From Zygnema cylindricum (Eukaryota > Streptophyta > Zygnematophyceae > Zygnematales > Zygnemataceae), in contig JBBHKE010002748.1 of NCBI GenBank assembly GCA_037447655.1, positions 166,607-203,811 on the forward strand: a stretch of DNA of 37,205 nt, read 5' to 3'. Position numbers and translations under genes: made by a program. The notes under the pieces were generated by a model. That model saw only the letters and a program-made list of their open reading frames with translations. It searched no databases and was not told the DNA's origin. This document shows positions 28,912 to 37,205 of this stretch, piece by piece; within the stretch, counting starts at the first letter, position 1; the number at the start of each line of letters is the position of its first letter.

Positions 28912-29860
28912 TGCTGAAAAAAAAGGTATTTTATAGTCTCTCTTGTGACCTTACTACAGCCCTTATACTTGTCGTAGTCACTGAGGACCTGCAGGCAGCC
29001 ATGGCTGCCTGTAGCAGCTAAAGAGACATGCAAATCACTAGTATTGTTTTTGCAAAACATAGGCTGCCAACTGTAGGAATTGATCCAAGGACCTCTGGAT
29101 AACCGTCGTACGGAATAGCCGTGCGCCTTATCCAATAGGTCTTTGAGAAGTGATACACGTGTACGACGCGATATTTATTTAAACATGTATTGCGCCGGAT
29201 ATTCCTTTTTTAAACAAATTACGCGACATACCGGTTTGCATGAAATCGGACCGCACGAAATATCCGAATCAACATGTAATTTCGACGGACAAAATCAAAT
29301 GTCCGGATCTGCTCGAACGGCTCACAGTGGAGCCAGAATGCCGGAATCGAAATTTGGCGGTTTGCGGACCAGATGTCAGCGGATGACACGTGGCAACATA
29401 TGGTTGGATAGCGGATATTACAAGAGGAGTAACTACGGCTCTGGAACTGACACGCGTCAGCGGACCGGCCATGCCGTACTATGGCCATAAAAGAAGTATA
29501 GCGATACCTATACCTTCTTGTACTTTACAGTCATATGATTGGTCTAGTACTTTAGTAATAGGTTTAGAGAGGTAGCTTAGGACCTAGAATATTTTTAGTT
29601 TTTAAGCTTCTTTCCCAGAGTGCACCTGTATTTATGGACCAACTTTGGTCAGCCATAACTTAATGCTCAGGTGAGCAAATTCAGTGATTCTTTTTGCTGT
29701 GGACTCAGGGGAGTCTAGGCTACACAGGTGTGTAGTCGGTCAGAGTTTTTTCGTGCCATGGTGGCACATATTTATTTCCAAAGTCAAAATTGCAAATATT
29801 ATCATAGAGGCTTCATATAAGCTGGACATTCTGTGGACCAATGGAAGTCACAGAGTTTCA
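28912..29860 (+). repeat. Copia 5' LTR (949 bp)
   Basis: Begins TGCTGAAAA and ends CAGAGTTTCA. It matches the 3' LTR throughout with one main 1-base indel. A TATA-like CCATAAAAG is at about 29485. The first bases (TGCTGA against TGTTGA in the 3' LTR) are mutated. Confidence 0.93.
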
Positions 29861-29875
29861 GGTTATGGGCCCACC
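29861..29875 (+). promoter_or_regulatory. Primer binding site for a tRNA-iMet half molecule
   Basis: GGTTATGGGCCCACC starts at the first base after the LTR. It is the exact reverse complement of GGTGGGCCCATAACC, the anticodon stem-loop of plant initiator tRNA-Met as I know it. It does not match the tRNA 3' end, which would give TGGTATCAGAGC. This is the half-tRNA priming mode known from Drosophila copia. Confidence 0.85.
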
Positions 29876-29967
29876 CTCTAGGGTACCCATTTTTAATGGA
29901 ACAGGGTTTCATTTATTGGGAAACCATGATAAAGGGTGCACTAGTTGAAAAACGGCTATGGGGCATT

Positions 29968-31283
29968 ATGAGTGGTCGTGTGCGTCGGCCATCCGCAAAA
30001 TTGGGAGTTCGACCATGGTTTGGAGGATCTCGGTTCACAAGAGGATCTGCTGGGGCAGAGGCGGAAGAGGATGTTGGAGAGAGCATCGTGTCGGACATAG
30101 GGAAGGAGAAGGGGAAGGAGAAACTTACACCGATGCCTACTGATCGGTTTTCGCAGCAGGTGTTCAGAAAACCGAGGCTAATGATAGTGAAATCTGGGAT
30201 TTCAACAATACTGTGGCAACTCGTTTTATTCTCGCGCGTCTCACCCAGGCAGTGGCTACACCTCATCTTCATGTGGACAGGGCTGATGATTTCTGGGAGG
30301 CTCTTGTCAACATTTACAAGAGTGGTACGATTCAGCAACAGAAGCTGGCAGATCAAAAGGTACATGCTTATGGGTACAAAAGGGGAAAGATGTTAGATTT
30401 TTGTAATGACTTGGCCGGGTTTTTTATGGAGTTAGAGAGTGCAGGGAAACGGGGGACCGAGAAAGAGAAGGTGAATACTTTGTTGATGAAACTCCCAGAT
30501 GATTATGAAAACATTGTTAACAGGGTTCAGGACTTGCCAGATCATCGATGGATCTGGAACTCCATTGTGGGAATGATTTCGGTTCGGGAAAACACAATTG
30601 AGATTCGTAGAGGAGGAAAGAGTGTTCAGGCATTGGCTGCTGGAACTAATTGGGGAGATAAGGATTCCAAGAAACCTTATGGAAACTTTGGTGGAGGGGG
30701 AAGAGGAAATCAATCGAAAGGGTCTGGATCGAGGCCTCCGAAGGGGCTTTGTCACTTTTGTAAGAAGCCGTGACATTACATGGCGGAGTGTACTAAAGTG
30801 ACAGAGTTAAGATTGAAGGAGGAACAGGTCGGAAAACTAGCCGAGAAGAAAAAGAAGACATTAGTGGCAACACAAGTCATCGGAGAGGACTCCAATGAAG
30901 ACGATGGAGAACTCCTCCTCAACGAGGAGCTGGAGGTGAAAGGTGAGCCGGAGATTCCAAGGAGGCAAAATTGTGCTTTCGGTGGAGTAAGAGAAGCTCC
31001 AAAAAAAGGATGGATTATTGATTCAGTAGCCTCTATGCATATGTGTAGAGAAAAACCATTGTTTACCAAAATGAGAAAGATCCCTACTGTAGAGATAGAG
31101 TATGGGGATGTGAGAATAGTCACCACTAATATAGTGGGATCTGTAGATCTGAGAGTCTTGGTTGATGGAAAGGCATCCATAGTCACTTTCTCTGATGTTC
31201 TTTTTATCCTAGAGTTGAACCAGAATCTTATCTCTATGTCGGTCTTAGATGATAAGGGTTTTGAGACTAGTACTAAAAAATGA
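29968..31283 (+). pseudogene. Copia Gag and protease, interrupted
   Basis: An ATG at 29968 opens a frame that looks protein-like up to about 30140. From about 30144 the coding potential continues in another frame, with the Gag core (WDFNNTV, DDFWEALVNIYKSGT, LMKLPDDYENIVNRV). A frameshift near 30140 is likely. The CCHC zinc knuckle is CHFCKKP-stop-HYMAEC: its conserved Gly codon is now TGA at 30771-30773. The protease active site reads WIIDSVAS (31011-31034), with Val where the family has Gly in DSGA. A further TGA ends this part at 31281-31283. Confidence 0.88.
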
Positions 31284-33581
31284 GTCTTTGTTGCTAGCTA
31301 TGAGAATGAAGTATACTTCACAGCTGAAAAGGGTAGCCAAGGAATGTTTAGGCTGAATTTGAGTAATGGAAAGACGGAAGTTTACTATGCTGGTGTAAGT
31401 GATTTGATGATGTGGCATAAAAGATTGGGACATGTGCATCTAGATAGAATAAAAGAAATGAAGAAAATGGGTGTAGTTGAGGGCATATATTTCGGGGATA
31501 ATGAGACTTTGGATGATTGTTGTGGGTGTGCTCAAGGAAAAGCTCACAGATTGCCTTTTCCAAAAGCCACAACATATAAGGGTGAAAAGGTTTTAGATTT
31601 GGTTCACACTGATATATGGGGACCGGCCAAAGTGCCATCAGTTGGAGGTAAAAGATTTATGCTTACTATCACTGATGATTGGTCTAGAAACTCTAGAGTA
31701 TATTTCTTGAAAAACAAATCTGAGGCTTCGGCTTATTTTAAAGAATACAAATCATGGAGTGAAAAGCTTCATGAGACACCTATAAAGAGAGTGAGAAGTG
31801 ATAATGGGGGGGTTTTCACTTCTAATGAGTTTAAGGATTACTTCAAAGAGGAAGGGGTTCAACACCAAAAGACTGTCCTAAAGATCCAAGAACAAAATGG
31901 TGTAGCGGAGAGACTAAATCGGACATTAAGTGATAGTGCCCGTAGTATGTTGACGGTTAAAAAGATATGGAATTTTTTTTGGGCAGAAGCTATGAATTGT
32001 GCTAACTATCTCAAAAATAGAGTCCTTACCTCAGCTGTAAATGGTCAAACACCTTATGAAAGATGGACCGGGAGAAAACCTAACATATCACACTTAAAGG
32101 TGTTTGGAAGTCAAGTGTTTGGTTTGAACACAGAAAAATCTGATTGGCAGTTAGATGCTAGAGGAAAGCCAGGATACTTACTTGGGTATGATGAGAACGT
32201 AAAAGGGTATAGAGTTTATGATTTCGGTAGAGAAGACATAATTCTAGTAGAACACTTGGTAGTTATGGATGAAGGAAAATCCATAGATCCCTTTAAGTAT
32301 ACTAAACCGGTCAGAATTAGAATTGAATCCGAAAGTGAGTTAGATGCAGATTCTACTAACAGAACTCCGGTTCGGCCTGATCGTGCAAAGGAAGAGAAAA
32401 ATTTGACCGAGAGTGACCCTCTTTTGGAGTCACAACTTCCGATTCAAACCGAGGAAAAAAACGAGGAAATACAGGAAATGGACGATGAACGACCGGAGAT
32501 GGACTCCACGAATAGGGGAGAAGGTGAAGTTGTTCGGAGGAACCCGAGATTACCCTCGATCCCTGCGTCAGAATTTGAAGGAGGAAGGAGAAGTAGCAAG
32601 AGACTTCAAAAGAGACAAGTGAACAACAAGGTAACTAAACTATCACATTTGAGCGAACCCCAAACTTACTCAGAAGCAGTTAATAGTCCGGAAGGTGGTA
32701 GATGGGTGACTGTTATTAATGATGAGAAGGCTTCCATTATGGAAGCAAACACTTGGGAGTTGGTGGATTGTCCTCCGGATAGAAAACGAACAGGGTGCAA
32801 GTGGGTATTTAAGTTGAAGCTCAATCCAGATAACACTATCGAGCGATTCAAAGCCAAATTAGTGGCAAAGGGGTTCACACAGAAAGAGGGAATCGATTAT
32901 GAGGAGACTTTTGCTCCAGTTGTTAGATTCCCCTCTGTCCGGATTCTACTTAGTCTCAAGGCAGCGGAAGACATGGAAGTGCACCAGATGGACATCAAAA
33001 CCGCTTTCTTACACGGAGAATTGGAAGAAGAGATCTTCATGCGACAACCGGAAGGATTTGTGGAGAAAGGAGAAGAAAGCAAGGTGTGCAGATTGATAAA
33101 GTCCCTTTATGGACTAAAGCAAGCTCCATGCCAATGGAACAAAAAGCTGGACGAGTTTTTGACAAGTTTGGGATATATCCGAATCAGTTCAGATCATTCC
33201 ATCTACTTATTTGAGGATGAGGAAGGTATAATTTTCATTGCCATATATTTTGAAGATTTGCTTGTTTTGAGTAAATCAATGGTGAAAATTAATAGTTTGA
33301 AAAAAGATCTAAAGAGTAGATTTGAAATGAAAGATTTGGGGGAGGCAAAGTACATTTTGGAAATTCAAATGGAAAGGAATAGAGAAAAGAAAACAATTAG
33401 ACTAACTCAAAAGGAAGCAATTGGGAATATGCTTGATAAATTTCAAATGGAAAAAGCAAATAGTTGTACGACTCAAATGGACTTAAAGAAGGGAAATGAG
33501 GGGAGCTCAGAGGAGGGAGTCTTGATCTTGGATAATGAGCTAGGACTTGAGGAAAGCAAGATCATGCAACCTATTCCGTAA
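31284..33581 (+). pseudogene. Copia integrase and reverse transcriptase
   Basis: The pre-integrase zinc domain (HKRLGHVHLD ... CCGCAQGK), the integrase catalytic segments (HTDIWGP, RSDNGGVFTSNEF, QEQNGVAERLNRTL) and reverse transcriptase (WVFKLKLNPD, FAPVVRFPSVR, HQMDIKTAFLHGEL, SLYGLKQAP) are all present in a frame open for 745 codons from 31344. The catalytic YVDD box is YFED at 33246-33257, replacing the first catalytic Asp by Glu. The frame ends at TAA 33579-33581, at a position usually coding Tyr before RQIVGSLIY. Confidence 0.93.
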
Positions 33582-34241
33582 AGACAGATTGTCGGTAGTT
33601 TGATCTACTTTATGAACTGTATTCGACTTGATATAGCTGCAGCTGTGGGAGTATTGAGTAGGAGTATGAATGATCCTAGGAAAAAAGATTAGGAAGTGGC
33701 CAAAAGGGTCATGCAGTATTTGGTAGGAACAACAAATTTGTGGTTGCATCTGGGTGGGGATAACACTGACATCACTACTTGGAGTGATGCCAGTTATGGG
33801 GATGCTTCGATGAGGAGGTGTACTTCTAGGTATGTGTTGTATATTGGGAATCTGGCTTTTTGTTGGAGCAGTAAGCAACAAAAGGTGGTTGCTCAGTCCA
33901 CCATGAAGGCTGAGTATATGGCCTCTTGTTCTACTGTGAAAGAATTAATGTGGGTGAAATCTTTGCTTCAAGAATTGGGATACATGAAGAATGGAGTACA
34001 AAAGATATTTTGTGATAATCAAGCTGCGATTGCAATTGCAGCAAACCCTAAGCATCATTTTAAAGCAAAACACATGGATATTCGTTTGAGCTTTGTTAGG
34101 GAGAAAGTTGAGGATAAAATCATTAGTTTGGAATATAGACCAGATGGTGAGATGGTAGCAGATATGATGACTAAACCGGCTTCATCTCCTAAATTAATAT
34201 TTTGTATAGAGAAGTGTGGACTGAAGAAAAAGATAGTCTAG
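33582..34241 (+). pseudogene. Copia RNase H region
   Basis: Continues the same frame after the TAA: RQIVGSLIYFMNC, then a TAG at 33690-33692 where the family has Trp, then RNase H motifs (TTWSDASYGD, STMKAEYMA, IFCDNQAAIAIAANP, KHMDIRLSFVREKV). It ends in TAG 34239-34241, directly before the polypurine tract. Confidence 0.92.
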
Positions 34242-34254
34242 AAAATAAGGGGAG
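34242..34254 (+). promoter_or_regulatory. Polypurine tract
   Basis: AAAATAAGGGGAG lies immediately before the TG of the 3' LTR. It is the plus-strand primer site for reverse transcription. Confidence 0.85.
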
Positions 34255-35202
34255 TGTTGAAAAACGAGGTATTTAATAGTCTCTCTTGTGACCTTACTGC
34301 AGCCCTCATACTTGTCGTAGTCACTGAGGACCTGCAGGCAGCCATGGCTGCCTCTAGCAGCTAAAGAGACATGCAAATCACTAGTATTGTTTTTGCAAAA
34401 CATAGGCTGCCAACTGTGGGAATTGATCCAAGGACCTCTGGATGACCATCGTACGGAATAGCCGTGCGCCTTATCCAATAAGTCTTAGAGGAATGATACA
34501 CGTTTATGACGCGATATTTATGTAAACATGTACGGCGCCGGATATTCCTTTTTTAAACAAATTACGCGACATACCAGTTCGCACGAAATCGGACCGCACG
34601 AAATATCCGAATCAACATGTAATTTCGACGGACGAAATCAAATGTCCGGATCTAATCGAACGACTCACAGTGGAGCCGGAATGCCGGAATAGAAGTTTGG
34701 CAGTTTGCGGACCAGATGTCGGCGGATGACACGTGGCAACATATGGTTGGATAGCGAATATTACGGGAGGAGCAACTACGGCTCCAGAACTGACACGTGT
34801 CAGCGGATCGGACATGCCGTACTATGGCCATAAAAGAAGTACAGCGATACCTGTACCTTCTTGTACTTTACAGTCATATGATTGGTCTTGTACCTTAGTA
34901 ATAGGTTTAGAGAGGTAGCTTAGGACTTAGAATATTTTTAGTTTTTAAGCTTCTTTCCCAGAGTGCACCTGTATTTATGGACCAACTTTGGTGAGCCTTA
35001 ACTTAATGCTCAGGTGAGCAAATTCAGTGATTCTTTTGCTCCGGACTCAAGGGAGTCTAGGCTACACAGGGGTGTAGTCGGTCAGAGTTTTTGCGTGCCA
35101 GGGTGGCACTTATTCATTGCCAAAGTCAAAATTGCAAATATTATCCTAGAGGCTTCATATAAGCTGGACATTTTGTGGACCAATGGAGGTCACAGAGTTT
35201 CA
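34255..35202 (+). repeat. Copia 3' LTR (948 bp)
   Basis: Begins TGTTGAAAAACGAGG and ends CAGAGTTTCA. It aligns end to end with the 5' LTR. Confidence 0.95.
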
Positions 35203-35867
35203 ATCGCAAGACAAGTCAGCAGTGTTGAGAAAGTAGAGAATTAAGTAGACAATTATCTAGAAGTAATCCAGGTACTGTAAGTGCATTCCTATTGCAGGCT
35301 CTCAAGCATACGCTATGTCCACAAAGCTCGTCCTCTAGTAACAACTACATGCTATATCTTTGACAATCCTTGAGGCAATGCAATCTTCTTTTGTTTGTCC
35401 ATTTCTCGACGTTCACACCATTGTTAGTATAGTAAACAATTTCAAAACATACTTAGCTGCTATCACATGAGGTCAACCATTGCCGTGAAGCAGACTAGCA
35501 AGGAAGACCTTCTTTTGGCTTTACCCATTTGTCTCTTGTGATATAGAGCACAATACGTTAGTAGTATGCAACTGTTGCTTAACTTTCAGTCAAGTGGAAC
35601 TTCTACTTCAGACCCATGTGAATTTCAGGGTGATGGAAAAGAAAGAGAGACATAGCAAACTCTGGGCATTCTATGTTGTGATCAAATACATACATAAAAA
35701 CCACCATGTAACGTTCTACCAAATGTTGTGTTAGCTTAATTCAATTTATACATTAAGATTAATCCACCAGTAACCATCAACAACTTTCCACACTTGGAAA
35801 CATTTCTTTCAGTATCATCAAATACAAGAAGATTAGCCCCCCAAAACCAGAACAAGGCAGCTAATAC
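35203..35867. other. Probable intron or intergenic sequence
   Basis: No exon recognised. The donor at 35868 means the unidentified minus-strand gene should continue leftwards here or beyond the retrotransposon. Confidence 0.4.
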
Positions 35868-37205
35868 CTGCGAGAAAGCTTGTGTTTGTTCTGCAATATT
35901 TGAATGTTTCGCTCTCGCTCTTCCTTCTTCCTCAACATGTGCATCATCATTAGATAAGATAGCTGCTGCTGCTGCTACCCTCTCACCCCAAGTGTACAGA
36001 TTGACATATTCCGAGTTTTTCATGCCTTTACTCTCTTTAGGAGTTGTAATGCCTGCCTTAGTAATGATTTTCCCTAATGTCAAGCCCGTCAGTCTCGGAC
36101 GAATAGGCTCCTTTGTTGGTTTATCACTTTGGTCTTCTAGAAGAGAAGGAAGCTCGTTCTCACTATCTGTCTTGGGTAACTCCTTATTGTCTTTGCCACT
36201 TGCGGAGCCTTGATTCACGTTCAATAGCTTCCTTGATATGTTTCCACTAGTGACGCTATCTTTCTGCATCTTGATATTCCATAATTTTTCCAGAAGTTTG
36301 CTACCTTTATCCAATAATATTGAAGCTATTATCTATTGGCTGTTTTTTATCTTTCGTTTCTGTGTAGCATTTCACTTCTGCCACACCAGCCTTAGGTCCT
36401 GGCAAACAGGCTCTTTATGCGATTTCTAATATTCTTGTCTTGAATGCGGATATTTCACACCCATTATCCTCATGCAACAAAGTTTGACACCCTGTTTGAG
36501 CGTTCGACAACCTATGTCCGTAAGTCAACATATGTTCCTTCTCGTGTTTCACTTCTTGACTTTTCTCCGGTATTGCTGCTATAATCATTGCTGTATTATC
36601 ATTAAGTCTTATTTTCGCATCAGCCACATGCACTGAGTCACCTGAAATTCAAACAAAAACAATTGCACCAGTCAACAAATTCAACTGCTTCGAAAATTGA
36701 GAACAACAGTCATATATTCTTGCTTTGATGGACATGCCCTTTTTTAGGGCTTCAACTTCTAAGCTCAGTTCACACGACATTAAAATGGAAACTATAAACA
36801 GAAGTTAGGGAAACTGCTGATTATGATATAATCGTTCAGCTAAAACTTTGCAGTCTCTCCTGCCAGCGAAATTGTCAAAAAGAACCTATCAAGAGGTTTG
36901 GATAAAATGTAAGAAGAGTATAAAAAAATGTTCTTACTTGTAAAAACACCTAAGGATTTCATGTTTTCATTCACTTCTGTGTTAATCCATTCTCTCCCAA
37001 TTGAACGATCCGTAACAATGTTATGATCAAGGATTTGTCCCCCATATGCCGATAACACCTTTCTTTGTACATGCATAGCAGCCACTTTGTTCGTTTGCCC
37101 TGGATTGGATACGAGACTAAAACTCTCAGGAGTAAGGTTGGAATCAATCGTGGAACACTTGTGTAGTACAGCCAGAGTTATTCACAGAACCCCTAAATGA
37201 AACTT
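35868..37205 (-). CDS. Unidentified multi-exon gene, partial at the window edge
   Basis: I do not recognise the protein. A coding stretch from the right edge to 36938 (VAAMHVQRKVLSAYGGQILD, then HNIVTDRSIGREWINTEVNE) ends ACAA|GTAAGA in phase 1. The next exon starts at 36641 after GAATTTCAG and restores the frame (SDSVHVADAKIRLNDNTAMI). It stays open to a TAA at 36417, so its donor lies before that point. A third open segment, within 36332-35868, encodes RPRLTGLTLGKIITKAGITT and NSEYVNLYTWGERVAAAAAI, and ends TTCTCGCAG|GTATTA. The first junction is firm; the second is unresolved. The frame beyond 35868 looks membrane-like but is probably intron read-through. Confidence 0.5.

Larger units (their letters stand above)
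28912..35202 (+). mobile_element. Ty1/copia LTR retrotransposon, full length but inactive
   Basis: A 6291-bp element with two LTRs, a primer binding site, Gag, protease, integrase, reverse transcriptase and RNase H in copia order (integrase before reverse transcriptase), and a polypurine tract. The LTRs differ at roughly 7% of positions by eye, so the insertion is old. The coding region carries four in-frame stops in one continuous frame, a probable frameshift in Gag, and changed catalytic residues. No 5-bp target duplication is visible: CTTGG lies to the left and ATCGC to the right. Confidence 0.95.

Noticed and set aside
29958-30143. An alternative in-frame start for copia Gag
   Set aside because: The peptide is unusually rich in Trp, Cys and His. 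The overlapping frame from 29968 looks more protein-like, so I prefer a frameshift near 30140.
1-37205. CRISPR arrays, bacterial operons, rRNA or tRNA genes
   Set aside because: None is seen. The spliced genes and LTR elements are eukaryotic, and the only tRNA-like string is the 15-base primer binding site.

Overview
Nuclear DNA of a eukaryote: AT-rich, dense in repeats, with genes split into many short exons by GT-AG introns. Two things point to the green plant lineage. The one gene I can name matches plant Pescadillo very closely (for example [11 protein letters not shown] followed by ADLYA across a splice junction). The retrotransposon primer site matches the anticodon arm of plant-type initiator tRNA-Met. 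I cannot name the species.

The central feature is a Pescadillo (PES, Nop7) gene on the minus strand. Eleven exons run from about 21061 down to 9169, and their splice phases join into one open frame of 464 codons plus two bases. The frame covers the Pescadillo N-terminal domain, an acidic linker and most of the BRCT domain. The introns are packed with small inverted-repeat elements, a probable solo LTR, microsatellites and a long poly(A) tract. The C-terminal exons are missing because the sequence is damaged at 8308-8725.

That damage is the most unusual thing here. A 10-N gap is followed by a segment (8318-8669) that is the exact reversal, not the reverse complement, of 9077-8726: 352 bases with no mismatch that I found. 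Just past the arm, at 8670-8715, the complement read left to right gives a splice acceptor and the next Pescadillo codons (IPPPHLS) in the phase exon 11 requires. About 398 bases therefore appear to have been written backwards into the assembly.

Positions 1 to about 4887 are a second, decayed copy of the block 10031 to about 17132 in the same orientation. It carries Pescadillo exons 6-10 and the tail of exon 5 as a pseudogene. Between the two copies lie an 890-bp hAT-like non-autonomous transposon with an 8-bp target duplication (6013-6902), and a diverged LTR on the minus strand (from 6917).

To the right of Pescadillo are a palindromic pair of small inverted-repeat elements (21762-22089), short tandem repeats, three phase-consistent exons of an unidentified plus-strand gene (24951-25988), and a complete but dead Ty1/copia retrotransposon (28912-35202). 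At the right edge is an unidentified minus-strand multi-exon gene (35868-37205, running off the window).
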